Positions 34,410 through 42,674 of a stretch of DNA of 64,000 nucleotides are shown here, piece after piece (position 1 is the first letter of the stretch; each line of letters begins with the position of its first letter). Location of the stretch: the NCBI GenBank assembly GCA_001789205.1, contig MFYT01000015.1:29866-93865 (forward strand), read 5' to 3'. Source of the DNA: Candidatus Raymondbacteria bacterium RIFOXYA2_FULL_49_16 (GTDB lineage: Bacteria > Fibrobacterota > OXYB2-FULL-49-7 > XYB2-FULL-49-35). The notes beneath the pieces were generated by a model. The model searched no databases, was not told the origin of the DNA, and saw only the letters and a list, made by a program, of their open reading frames with translations. A program made the translations under genes and the position numbers.

Positions 34410-36629
34410 TCATATTATGAGTTCTTCTGTTCCATATTCTTTTCCGAATATTTGCAATCCGGTTTCTTGGGTGTATATTTCCGGGATTCGAGTAATAAGG
34501 AAACCATGTTCAAGTTGTTCTAAAAAACCCAGGACCAATAACCCGCTTGCGAGACGTGGTGGTACCTGAACCGCAAACCGTTGCAGTTTGCGCATGACTT
34601 CTCTGGACGGACCGCCAAACCGGAGAGAATTGATTAATTTTTGTGAATCACCATATTGGACATAAACTGTGTATGAAGCGCCATCTTCGATCATCTGGAA
34701 TAGGGTGGCGGCCGTTCTGAATTGAAAAATGCCCAGCCCGACATCGCTGCGTTTCCATAGCAGATCTTTGATGTTATGTTTATCTAAGGAATTAAGACCC
34801 GAATAGAAAAGTTGAAAATATTTGTGGAATGTGTCCGGCGATAAAAAGTCTTGAATACCACAGGCTAACATTTCTCTGGTTTTATCCTCGCCTTTTCTTA
34901 ATAACCCCAAAGGCGCTTGTTTGGGGGGTAGAAAAACATGGACAATCCCGGTATCCATTCGTCCTTCCCGATTGCAGCGTCCCGCAGCCTGCGCAATAGA
35001 ATCAAGACCAGCAAGGGCACGATAAACTACTGGAAAATCGATATCAACTCCTGCTTCGATTACTTGAGTGCTTATAACCCGTACAGGTTTTTTTGCAGTC
35101 AAACGGTTTTTTATTTCTGCAATCACCTCTGAACGATGGTGTCCACACATCAGGGCGGAAAGATGGAGTGTGCCCGAGGGCATTGTTTTGTGAAGATCCC
35201 ATGCAAACCGACGTGTGCTTACAATACAAAGGACTTGTTCATGTTTGCACAGCTTTTCTGCCAATGATTCGCAAGACTCCGGCATCTGTTCCTTGATCGG
35301 TAAAATGATTTGAACCCGATTCAGGTTTTTATATATTGTTGTCGTATCCCTGATAATTTCGCGCACACCCTCAAGTCCGCTGGGTAGTATGTCGCTTTTA
35401 TTAAGCGCTGGTTGTGTCGCTGTTGATAGGACAAATGAAACACCACAGAGCGTAGATAGCCCACGGATTATATTCAGGATGGGATCAAGAAGATCGGGTG
35501 GCAACATCTGGGCTTCATCTAAAATTACGACTGAATCCATTATGTTGTGCAGTTTGCGGCACCGGCTTGTGCGTGAAGCAAAAAGTGACTCGAAAAACTG
35601 GACATTAGTGGTTACAATTATTGGCGCATCCCAATTTTCGGCAGCGAGGCGTGATTTTGGGGTCTCTGCATCAATATCCGTATTGCTATGGTGTTCAATT
35701 ACATTTTCTTCACCAAAAATTGAGCGGAAAATAGCAGCGGTTTGCTCAATTATACTGGTATATGGGATGACATAAATTAACCGTTTTTTACCGAAGTTTA
35801 ATGCGTGGTCAAGGGCAAAAGCGGTGCCTGAAAGGGTTTTGCCACCCCCGGTAGGTACGGTCAGGGAAAAAAGACCTGGTTGTAACTTGGCGGCTGCACG
35901 ACAGTCAAGCAGAACATCTGTCCGGATACGATTTACGGTTGTTTCGGGTGCATTTGAAAACTTCGTATCCATGAATGAATCAAAAAGTTTTTTAAGATCA
36001 TTAAGTGTCGGATAATTGCTGCGGTGTATAGAATTGGTCGGTTGCATAAAGGATTCTGTATCAAGGTAATCGGCATCTACAAGGCAGGAAAAAAGCATAC
36101 GGAGCCAAATATGGCAGTTCTCTGTTTTAATATTCTGTGGTAGTTTCTGGGGAACAGGAGCTTCAATGACTTCCTTAGGGATATTTTTATCCTTGATCCA
36201 ATCCAGTAATCCTTTTTGTGTCGCTTGTTCAAGTTTGAAGTCCAGTTTTTTTTGGCCGCTTTCAGTGTAGTTCCAATCAGTCAGACCGGTATGGTGTCCT
36301 GCAACGAGATATGGCAGCAGCTTGGAAAGAGTATTTTCCGGGTTTTTTTGCCAAAGATGTAGTGCCCCTATGATGGCATGTTCCACTCTACCTGGACGAT
36401 TTTCAATTTCACCTTCTTCCCACTCATGGCTTTGGCGGATATATTCCTGGAAAGCGTTGGAATATTTCCCGAGGTCGTGCAAAAGAGCCCCTGTTTTTAT
36501 CCAAGGCCGCCAGTCGTTATTTAAACAAAACTGGTCAACCAGTCTTGAAGTGCCGATTAAATGATCTTCGAGCAAATGAAAAGCTGTCTCACCATTATCA
36601 CTTTTAATATGCGCAATTGCTTTTTCCAT
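34410..36629 (-). CDS. cas3: CRISPR-associated helicase-nuclease Cas3
   Basis: A 739-residue Cas3 with HD nuclease then SF2 helicase. The HD residues are His23 (LEDHLIGT), His51-Asp52 (LLHDLGK), VEHAIIG and AGHHTG; the helicase has Walker A (VPTGGGKTLSG), motif II DEAQ (ILDEAQMLPPDLL), motif III STATQ, and motif VI QAAGRCNREG. It unwinds and degrades target DNA after Cascade binding. It is the first cas gene, with GAGG about 8 bp before the ATG. No frameshift or missing motif was seen, so interference should work. Confidence 0.96.
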   Translation of the reverse strand: MEKAIAHIKSDNGETAFHLLEDHLIGTSRLVDQFCLNNDWRPWIKTGALLHDLGKYSNAFQEYIRQSHEWEEGEIENRPGRVEHAIIGALHLWQKNPENTLSKLLPYLVAGHHTGLTDWNYTESGQKKLDFKLEQATQKGLLDWIKDKNIPKEVIEAPVPQKLPQNIKTENCHIWLRMLFSCLVDADYLDTESFMQPTNSIHRSNYPTLNDLKKLFDSFMDTKFSNAPETTVNRIRTDVLLDCRAAAKLQPGLFSLTVPTGGGKTLSGTAFALDHALNFGKKRLIYVIPYTSIIEQTAAIFRSIFGEENVIEHHSNTDIDAETPKSRLAAENWDAPIIVTTNVQFFESLFASRTSRCRKLHNIMDSVVILDEAQMLPPDLLDPILNIIRGLSTLCGVSFVLSTATQPALNKSDILPSGLEGVREIIRDTTTIYKNLNRVQIILPIKEQMPESCESLAEKLCKHEQVLCIVSTRRFAWDLHKTMPSGTLHLSALMCGHHRSEVIAEIKNRLTAKKPVRVISTQVIEAGVDIDFPVVYRALAGLDSIAQAAGRCNREGRMDTGIVHVFLPPKQAPLGLLRKGEDKTREMLACGIQDFLSPDTFHKYFQLFYSGLNSLDKHNIKDLLWKRSDVGLGIFQFRTAATLFQMIEDGASYTVYVQYGDSQKLINSLRFGGPSREVMRKLQRFAVQVPPRLASGLLVLGFLEQLEHGFLITRIPEIYTQETGLQIFGKEYGTEELII

Positions 36630-36690
36630 ACATCCTCAGGCAATATTCCCAGTCGGTTTCATTGATGAAAGAAACGCTTTTTTCGGACTT

Positions 36691-36696
36691 ATTATA
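36691..36696 (-). promoter_or_regulatory. Possible -10 element for the cas operon
   Basis: The minus strand has TATAAT (in GAGTATAATAAG) about 60 bp before the cas3 start. No good -35 lies 17 bp upstream. The 129-bp gap between the SWIM gene and cas3 is AT-rich and is the only free space where the operon promoter can lie. Confidence 0.3.
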
Positions 36697-36758
36697 CTCA
36701 ATAAGCCTCTGTTTTATCGTCTACCCTTATATACGCAATTAAACTCATCTTTTTCCTC

Positions 36759-38699
36759 TCACTCTTCCACAATCGGCTTCTCCGAAAGATGGCTCAGAAT
36801 CTCGATCAGCCGTATCTTTCTCTTGTTCGCCGCCTTGATTGTTTCCAGGTACGCGTCCCATTCTGTAGTGCGCCCCAGTCCCACCATCACCCGCCGCGCT
36901 TTCCGGAAATATTTTGCCGCATTGGTGTAATTGCCCACATTGGCATCCACTACCAGGCTTTCACCGAGCTTTTTCCATAGTTCAACCGCCTTATCCGGAT
37001 ACGCTGAACTCATTGCTTCGGCTGCCTGGTTATGCATATCGTATTGATAATACTTTTTTTCATTCCCGTGCCACACTTCATACCATTCTAAAACCTGTGC
37101 GGGCTCTTTTTCCGTTATGGCGATATTCAGGAGTACATCTGAAAATGGCGGTTTACTGTTTGATGGTTCTGCAGAGCGGATGCCCGTAACCGGTAAATTC
37201 CAGTCCGTATCGTTAGCCCCTGGTTTTTTGCCGGTTTCAAGGAAACGCATCACAAACGGACGCATTGTATCCCATGCACCGAACTTATCACCCGCGGTTT
37301 TCAGTTTCAAGTATCCATCCAGGTTTGGAAAACAGAAGAATGACTGTGCGTGGAGCGCGGCTATGTATGGCCAATCCTTCTTTATTTTTCTTATCTCCAA
37401 TAGCTTGTCCCATAGATGGCCGCCATGCCCATAGGTGTTGTCCTTTTCATGGGCAAGCCCCTTTTTTATCCATTCTTCGGCCTTGTCGTATTCCTTTCTG
37501 GATGCAAGGAGATCCACCAGCCTGTCGTAATCACCGGCTTTTTCGGCCTCATTTTTACACAGGGCGAGCATTTCGTCGTAACGTTCTGCATTTTCAAGGG
37601 CGCGTATGATAATATTTAAAATGCGTGAGCGCCTGTAGAAGAGGCCCCAGTTCTTGTCCTTGGGGGCCTGCGCGGCCTTTTCAAGCCGTGCCAGAAGCCG
37701 GTCAGCAAGGCCGCTCCATTCTTTTATGCTGAATTTCCGCTTCCAGAATTCCTGTAAGCCTTCGCATAAACCGTATTCGTCCGTCAGTTCATAGGTTGCC
37801 GCCATTTCCATTTTATCGATGTTTGGCAGATCGCATTTTCCAAGGCTCTGAAAAACCTCGTCCATGGCACAAGCAATGCCGGAGGCGGTCTCACCCTCAT
37901 CGTTTGATTGCTCGATGATGGCATTCCCTTCTTTCCATATCGCCTTGCCAAGTTCCACCGCTTCATCAGCATGGCCTTTTTTTCGTAGCGCAGCAAGGCC
38001 TTGAACAACCCGGGAAAAGTCGGGTATGTGTCCTTCGTTCTTCCATGGATTCCACCAGCCCGGCTCGCTGCACGCGTACGCGAGTTCCCTGCGGACTTTC
38101 TTGACAAGCGCAGGTCCCGGCGTCTTTTTTACTTCCTCCTGATGCTGCAGCTCCGACAGTAATTCGGGATTGTTCTTTATAGCTTTCCCGAGTATTTCCA
38201 GCAACTGCTTTTTACTTTTGTTCTGCAACAAATCAGGGATTTTCAACGGCTGTTTCTGAGATGCTCCGCGCTGCAGTTGCGGCGTCTCCCTGTAGAAATC
38301 ATCTTCATTCTCTTTGTCTTGATCAGCATCGTAATCTTCGTTATTCTCAATTGCCACAAGCCGGTAATCGTCCGGAGCCGCTGTCTCGACCTCTTCCTTC
38401 TTCTTTATGCGTTGAAGGTAAGCCAGCAAGGCCGCCACAGCGTGTTTGCACGAGACGCCAAAGGGGCAGGTACAGACGGAGGCAAGATTTCCCTCGTTCA
38501 TTGAAACCTTCGTGACATACAGATGGGTTCCCTGCACCTCGGCGATCAATTCGCCGCTTTCGGCAAGCGCCAGGCTTTTTACAGCTCCGGAATAGTGGAG
38601 CGACTTTCCACGGTTTACGATCTTGCCACCGGCCCACGATTCGATGTCCGACCATGTCATTTTTTCGAGAAGTGCCCTGTTTGGGCTGGGATGTCTCAT
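36759..38699 (-). CDS. SWIM zinc-finger protein
   Basis: A 646-residue protein. TWSDIESWAGGKIVNRGKSLHYSGAV is the usual N-terminal part of bacterial SWIM proteins, and CTCPFGVSCKHAVAALLAYL (residues about 76-95) is the CxCx(n)CxH zinc motif, which often binds nucleic acid. An acidic linker (NNEDYDADQDKENEDD) follows, then a long helical region with HEAT/TPR-like units (GDYDRLVDLLASRKEYDKAEEWIKKGL). No enzyme domain is seen. It overlaps the DUF6933-like gene by 4 bp and lies just upstream of cas3. Its function is not known. Confidence 0.8.
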   Translation of the reverse strand: MRHPSPNRALLEKMTWSDIESWAGGKIVNRGKSLHYSGAVKSLALAESGELIAEVQGTHLYVTKVSMNEGNLASVCTCPFGVSCKHAVAALLAYLQRIKKKEEVETAAPDDYRLVAIENNEDYDADQDKENEDDFYRETPQLQRGASQKQPLKIPDLLQNKSKKQLLEILGKAIKNNPELLSELQHQEEVKKTPGPALVKKVRRELAYACSEPGWWNPWKNEGHIPDFSRVVQGLAALRKKGHADEAVELGKAIWKEGNAIIEQSNDEGETASGIACAMDEVFQSLGKCDLPNIDKMEMAATYELTDEYGLCEGLQEFWKRKFSIKEWSGLADRLLARLEKAAQAPKDKNWGLFYRRSRILNIIIRALENAERYDEMLALCKNEAEKAGDYDRLVDLLASRKEYDKAEEWIKKGLAHEKDNTYGHGGHLWDKLLEIRKIKKDWPYIAALHAQSFFCFPNLDGYLKLKTAGDKFGAWDTMRPFVMRFLETGKKPGANDTDWNLPVTGIRSAEPSNSKPPFSDVLLNIAITEKEPAQVLEWYEVWHGNEKKYYQYDMHNQAAEAMSSAYPDKAVELWKKLGESLVVDANVGNYTNAAKYFRKARRVMVGLGRTTEWDAYLETIKAANKRKIRLIEILSHLSEKPIVEE

Positions 38700-39133
38700 G
38701 ATAAAACCATCTCGTTCACCTTGAATGCCAGATCATACGGACTCACATCCCCATCATCCAGCCAATCTTTTGCCGCAAAGACCAGTTCATTCATTGAGCT
38801 TATCACCTTTTTATCCTGCGATTTGGCAAGGTGAATCTGCCCGGTATTGGGAATAATGGCCCTTTGATAAATGAGATCCGCTCCCATATCATGCAACACT
38901 TCACCCAGCGTTTCGCTCATTCTTTTATAGAACCAATTGAAATCCGACACCCCTTTTCCGAAGAAAAACACGGAAAAAAGCGACTGGCTGTTAGTGACAA
39001 GGATATACTGGGCGCGCTGGTGGATGAAAAGATGCGCATGCCAGTCGAGAAAGGGGTTTTCCGCCATTGGCGCAGGCGAAAGGCCCGGTTCTTTGATTTT
39101 GTCGGCAAGTTTTTGTGAGAACCTGATAATCAT
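38696..39133 (-). CDS. DUF6933-like small protein
   Basis: A 145-residue soluble protein. MIIRFSQKLADKIKEP, FLDWHAHLFIHQRAQYILVTNSQSLFSVFF and the later GQIHLAKSQDKKVISSMNELVF look like the DUF6933 family (a WHA-x-L then LxTN core), whose function is unknown. It overlaps the SWIM gene by 4 bp (ATGA), so the two are co-translated. Downstream on its 5' side lie a palindromic element and the second RAYT gene. Confidence 0.7.
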   Translation of the reverse strand: MIIRFSQKLADKIKEPGLSPAPMAENPFLDWHAHLFIHQRAQYILVTNSQSLFSVFFFGKGVSDFNWFYKRMSETLGEVLHDMGADLIYQRAIIPNTGQIHLAKSQDKKVISSMNELVFAAKDWLDDGDVSPYDLAFKVNEMVLS

Positions 39134-39162
39134 GCTATTTTATCCATCGGCTGAAACACCCC

Positions 39163-39218
39163 CCGTTGGGGCATTATGCATTATTTGTTCAGTTAAGTGC
39201 AGCACAATACCCCTACGA
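39163..39218. repeat. REP-like palindrome, degenerate copy
   Basis: Arms GTTGGGGCATTATGC and GCACAATACCCCTAC, with a loop of about 22 nt. It differs from the better copies at a few arm positions, and the GTAG foot has changed to GTTG on one side. It overlaps the stop of the second RAYT gene. Confidence 0.7.
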
Positions 39219-39854
39219 GGGTGGTGTCATGGCCCCGTGTTTCAATTCCCATTCCAGCCTGTTGTTCCTGATGTATGCGGCAATCCTGTCATATTCCCCG
39301 GCGTCCCGGATGATATGATCATGATAATCCCGCTGCCATTCAAATGCGTGGTATTTGTCATTGTACCGAATGACCCTTTGTGTGACGGTTTTGAATCCCT
39401 GGATTATTGATCCAATGGAACCAGGCACCCGATAATCGGATATTTTAATTGGTTTTTCCGGTTTATGCGGATCAATTTTATGATGGTTTAAATGATCGTT
39501 CCCCGCACCCCCCGTAGGGGCATTATGCAACATTTGTCTATTTGATTGCAGCATAATGCCCCTACGGTTACGGCGGGCTGGAATCTGTTTTTTTCCGTCA
39601 GGATCCGGGTATCGGACAATCGTAATTATCCCGTGAATATGGTCTGGCATGATTTCATACACACCCAATTCCACGTGATCATGCCTGCGAGGTATTGTTT
39701 TCCAATATTTTTCTGCAATGGCTTTCAATCGAGGATTATTGAAACAGTGCGTCCCATCGCCTGTTTTGATGGTAATAAAATATGACCCCGGCGTTCGATA
39801 GTCCCATTCATGCAGACGGCAGGAACGGCGATTATGTTTAAAATCACTGGACAT
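39213..39854 (-). CDS. REP-associated tyrosine transposase, second copy
   Basis: A 213-residue RAYT. RRSCRLHEWDYRTPGSYFITI is the family start, YEIMPDHIHGIITI has the HUH pair, VPGSIGSIIQGFKTVTQRVI the conserved helix and FEWQRDYHDHIIR the catalytic Tyr. Start at ATG 39854 fits the family better than the longer ORF-track start. It is clearly different from the cas-linked copy, so they are not a recent duplication. Its middle contains a REP-like palindrome in frame (residues around 96-115, RGIMLQSNRQMLHNAPTGG) that replaces the linker found elsewhere. Remnants of the same type lie 2 kb downstream. Confidence 0.9.
   Translation of the reverse strand: MSSDFKHNRRSCRLHEWDYRTPGSYFITIKTGDGTHCFNNPRLKAIAEKYWKTIPRRHDHVELGVYEIMPDHIHGIITIVRYPDPDGKKQIPARRNRRGIMLQSNRQMLHNAPTGGAGNDHLNHHKIDPHKPEKPIKISDYRVPGSIGSIIQGFKTVTQRVIRYNDKYHAFEWQRDYHDHIIRDAGEYDRIAAYIRNNRLEWELKHGAMTPPS
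39512..39567. repeat. REP-like palindrome inside the second RAYT gene
   Basis: CCGTAGGGGCATTATGC and GCATAATGCCCCTACGG are perfect 17-bp arms around a 22-nt loop. The GTAG foot matches the tetranucleotide that RAYTs read in enterobacterial REPs. The copy is in frame inside the transposase gene. Confidence 0.88.
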
Positions 39855-39865
39855 GGTATTACCTT

Positions 39866-40285
39866 TTATTCCTGATACTCTACCTGATTCGCCTTGCACC
39901 ATTCCCTGGCAATTTCGAGATACCGACCGTTTTTATGCCCATACCATTTATCCATAAGACCGTAATGTTCACACATGCGGCGGAACTTCTGGAAAGCTCC
40001 CCGGCCTTTAATGGCGCCTATGAGGCTGTTCCGGGCCGTTGGATCGTTTATGGTTGCGCAGAAACTTTCCATTATTTCATAATCGTGAATGTCATATTTT
40101 GAGGGTAGCGGCAGCCAATCCTCTCCCTCATACTTTTCCCCGGCATTCTCGCCATCTTCTTCGGCCCTTAGTTCTTCGCCGGTAACCATCTCAATTTCAC
40201 CGGTCTTACGATTGAGAAAGGCGGTTATTTCCTCGCTCTGGCAATCCATGCTCTCCGCGATTTCCGAGAGTTTGGGTTTTGTCAT
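39866..40285 (-). CDS. UPF0158 family protein
   Basis: A 139-residue acidic protein. KPKLSEIAESMDCQSEEITAFLNRKTGEIEMV at the start and YDIHDYEIMESFCATI, LIGAIKGRGAFQKFRRMC and YLEIAREWCKANQVEYQE later are the pattern of the UPF0158 family, of unknown function. The ATG at 40285 is chosen because homology begins there; the ORF-track extension adds residues with no family match. It lies between the SEC-C gene and the RAYT gene. Confidence 0.8.
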   Translation of the reverse strand: MTKPKLSEIAESMDCQSEEITAFLNRKTGEIEMVTGEELRAEEDGENAGEKYEGEDWLPLPSKYDIHDYEIMESFCATINDPTARNSLIGAIKGRGAFQKFRRMCEHYGLMDKWYGHKNGRYLEIAREWCKANQVEYQE

Positions 40286-40298
40286 AATACCCTCTGTT

Positions 40299-41204
40299 TC
40301 ATCCGCAGCATTTCTTGTATTTTTTCCCGCTCCCGCAGGGACAAGGGTCGTTGCGTCCCGGGGCCGGAGTGTTGATAACAGATGCCGGTGTTGCGCCGGG
40401 TAAGGTGGTATTTTCCAGGGGAAATCGCCTGTCAACGCCGTTTATCTCGCGGTATCGTTCATACATTGTTTTCAGCCGTTCGTGCCGTTTTTTCAGGATA
40501 TACGCAATATCGGGTATTTGTTCCGCCATCCGGGCAACGGCGGTTTCCGGCGTAAAGGGATAACCCTTCCATCCGTGCGGTTTTGACCATGAACACGAGC
40601 GGTAATCATACATGAAAGAAGGATATTGCGGTTTTTTCACCTTTTTACCGTCCACAATGGGAGTAAGAAACAGGAACCCTGATGTGCAGGGACACCATGG
40701 CCTGAAGCAGTAGGAGTCATCAATGGCATAGGTTTTATTTTCAATTGAAATTTGCAGCCAGGGGTTCCAGGGAAAGATGTCCCGGTACAACGTGCACTGG
40801 CTTCCAAGTTCGATTTCCTCGACGTCGAATTCCGGGAAAGGGCCTGTTTCCGGATTATAATTCCCATCTTGCAGCGCCTTTGTCACGCGAAAGACGTTTT
40901 TCAGCAAATTCAGGCCGTCAGCGTCAAGTTCCCCGTTTATTCTGGAGTTGATGGATGGGCCTCTCTCGCCGCCCCCGGTATTTTTGACGATATTGTCCAG
41001 GTCCAAATCGAGACTCAAATCCGGAATCAGGGGGCCCTGGCGCCCATCCTTGATGAATGACACTGTCATTTCCCTGCACATGCAGAAGGGGTTTTCGCAG
41101 ACCTTGAAACCGGAAACGAGTTCCAGACCATCGGGGGAGAACTGCCAGAGGAGCCTTTTGTTCCCATCAAGCGCAACAGTAACCGCCATAAGTAAATCCT
41201 TCAT
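40299..41204 (-). CDS. Protein with C-terminal SEC-C zinc-binding motif
   Basis: A 301-residue soluble protein that ends in GRNDPCPCGSGKKYKKCCG, the SEC-C motif known from SecA tails and many small accessory proteins, which binds zinc and often ribosomes or SecB. The first 230 residues have several Cys pairs (CENPFCMCREM, CFRPWCPC) that may bind another metal, and no domain I can name. It precedes the UPF0158 gene on the same strand with 13 bp between, which suggests co-transcription. Confidence 0.75.
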   Translation of the reverse strand: MKDLLMAVTVALDGNKRLLWQFSPDGLELVSGFKVCENPFCMCREMTVSFIKDGRQGPLIPDLSLDLDLDNIVKNTGGGERGPSINSRINGELDADGLNLLKNVFRVTKALQDGNYNPETGPFPEFDVEEIELGSQCTLYRDIFPWNPWLQISIENKTYAIDDSYCFRPWCPCTSGFLFLTPIVDGKKVKKPQYPSFMYDYRSCSWSKPHGWKGYPFTPETAVARMAEQIPDIAYILKKRHERLKTMYERYREINGVDRRFPLENTTLPGATPASVINTPAPGRNDPCPCGSGKKYKKCCG

Positions 41205-41237
41205 TAGCAGCCGATCCGGGCCGCGAATTCAATGGTC

Positions 41238-41468
41238 TCATTTTACGGGCTTATTATATTTTGCCAGGATCTCCTTCATCTGATCTGACGAAGGAGAGGA
41301 CAGCACAAAGATGTTCCTGTAGTCGCGCCGTTCCTTTATCTTGAAATTCACGACGATCCTTTTGTTGTCGGGAAACATCTTGTGTTTCCGTTTCATCAGC
41401 ATCCGGAAGTCTTTCATCAATTCCCTGCGCAGGCCGGGGGCTGATGCGCCGATTTTGTCGAGGGACAT
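41238..41468 (-). CDS. Short hypothetical protein, possibly a truncated gene
   Basis: A 76-residue basic frame (LRRELMKDFRMLMKRKHKMF, then IVVNFKIKERRDYRNIFVLSS). It looks coding by composition, but its upstream border coincides with the start of the 492-bp tandem repeat, so its real N-terminus may have been replaced by transposase debris. No family recognised. Confidence 0.4.
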   Translation of the reverse strand: MSLDKIGASAPGLRRELMKDFRMLMKRKHKMFPDNKRIVVNFKIKERRDYRNIFVLSSPSSDQMKEILAKYNKPVK

Positions 41469-41485
41469 GTTCTTGAGCCTCTTGA

Positions 41486-41800
41486 GTTGTTCTTGATGTA
41501 TGCGGCAATCCTGTCATATTTCCCAGTGTCCCGGATAATTGGTTTTTCCGGTGTATGCGGATCAATTTTATGATGGTTTATATGATCGTTCCCCGCACCC
41601 CCCGTAGGGGCATTATGCTGCAACCCAATAAACAAATGTTGCATAATGCCCCTGCGGGGGGTGGTATGATGGCGGGCTGGTATCTGTTTTTTTCCGTCCG
41701 GATCAGGGTACCGGACAATCGTAATTATCCCGTGAATATGGTCTGGCATGATTTCATACACACCCAATTCCACGTGATCATGCCTGCGGGGTATTGTTTT
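41486..41800 (-). pseudogene. RAYT remnant, tandem unit 1
   Basis: The minus strand keeps the HUH segment YEIMPDHIHGIITIVRYPDPDGKKQIPA and the end DTGKYDRIAAYIKNN but has lost the N-terminus and the stretch with the catalytic Tyr (helix plus WQRDYHDHI of the intact copy). A REP-like palindrome lies at 41602-41657. It cannot be active. Confidence 0.8.
41602..41657. repeat. REP-like palindrome in tandem unit 1
   Basis: CCGTAGGGGCATTATGC pairs with GCATAATGCCCCTGCGG; one mismatch in the foot (CTGC for CTAC). The loop CAACCCAATAAACAAATGTT differs from the copy in the intact RAYT. Confidence 0.82.
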
Positions 41801-41944
41801 GTTGATGGCCGGATGCATGGGTCCTCCAGCGGGAGAATACTTCGGCAATATTAGATAGTCAATGGTGATAATACTTTTTGCCTGGAAGTGTTGTCAATGA
41901 ACTCATATATTTTTTTATTCGTCGACAACCCCGCCCAATTCATA

Positions 41945-42292
41945 AACCACCCCGTGTTTCAATTCCAATTCCGGCCTGTTGTTCTTGATGTATGCGGCAA
42001 TCCTGTCATATTTCCCAGTGTCCCGGATAATTGGTTTTTCCGGTGTATGCGGATCAATTTTATGATGGTTTATATGATCGTTCCCCGCACCCCCCGTAGG
42101 GGCATTATGCTGCAACCCAATAAACAAATGTTGCATAATGCCCCTGCGGGGGGTGGTATGATGGCGGGCTGGTATCTGTTTTTTTCCGTCCGGATCAGGG
42201 TACCGGACAATCGTAATTATCCCGTGAATATGGTCTGGCATGATTTCATACACACCCAATTCCACGTGATCATGCCTGCGGGGTATTGTTTT
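41945..42292 (-). pseudogene. RAYT remnant, tandem unit 2
   Basis: Same truncated transposase as in unit 1, including the loss of the Tyr segment, with a longer end (ELELKHGVVYELGG) because the upstream flank is complete here. The ORF-track frame 41915-42340 spans it, but it lacks the family N-terminus and catalytic Tyr. Confidence 0.8.
42094..42149. repeat. REP-like palindrome in tandem unit 2
   Basis: Same arms as in unit 1, exactly 492 bp further on. Confidence 0.82.
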
Positions 42293-42436
42293 GTTGATGG
42301 CCGGATGCATGGGTCCTCCAGCGGGAGAATACTTCGGCAATATTAGATAGTCAATGGTGATAATACTTTTTGCCTGGAAGTGTTGTCAATGAACTCATAT
42401 ATTTTTTTATTCGTCGACAACCCCGCCCAATTCATA

Positions 42437-42640
42437 AACCACCCCGTGTTTCAATTCCAATTCCGGCCTGTTGTTCTTGATGTATGCGGCAATCCTGTCA
42501 TATTTCCCAGTGTCCCGGATAATTGGTTTTTCCGGTGTATGCGGATCAATTTTATGATGGTTTATATGATCGTTCCCCGCACCCCCCGTAGCATTATGCA
42601 TCATTTATCCATCTGGTTGCAGCATAATGCCCCTACGGGC
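42437..42640 (-). pseudogene. RAYT remnant, partial third copy
   Basis: Only the C-terminal part (GGAGNDHINHHKIDPHTPEKPIIRDTGKYDRIAAYIKNN) remains, ending in a damaged palindrome next to hydE. Confidence 0.75.
42587..42637. repeat. Damaged REP-like palindrome at the hydE end
   Basis: CCGTAG-CATTATGC has lost the GGGG present in other copies, while the other arm GCATAATGCCCCTACGG is complete. The loop differs from units 1 and 2, so the third copy ends in another element variant. It may serve as a terminator for the maturation operon, since it lies about 38 bp past the hydE stop. Confidence 0.7.
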
Positions 42641-42674
42641 TACGGGCGGCTTCCTTAACACCAGGCAATATTTT

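Larger units (their letters stand above)
41486..42587. repeat. Exact 492-bp tandem duplication plus a partial third copy
   Basis: Units 41486-41977 and 41978-42469 read the same base for base by eye, and 42470-42587 begins a third copy that breaks inside its palindrome. Identical ORF-track proteins in both units support this. Each unit holds a RAYT remnant and a REP-like palindrome. Identity implies a recent event or an assembly effect. Confidence 0.9.

Noticed and set aside
41417-41848. 143-residue minus-strand ORF that ends in SRGSRTCPSTKSAHQPPACAGN
   Set aside because: A chance fusion of a RAYT remnant with an out-of-frame piece of the 41238 gene.
41555-42658. Plus-strand ORFs of 92-152 residues in the tandem repeat (MRINFMMVYMIVP..)
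   Set aside because: They run antisense to the RAYT remnants and repeat only because the DNA does; no family features.
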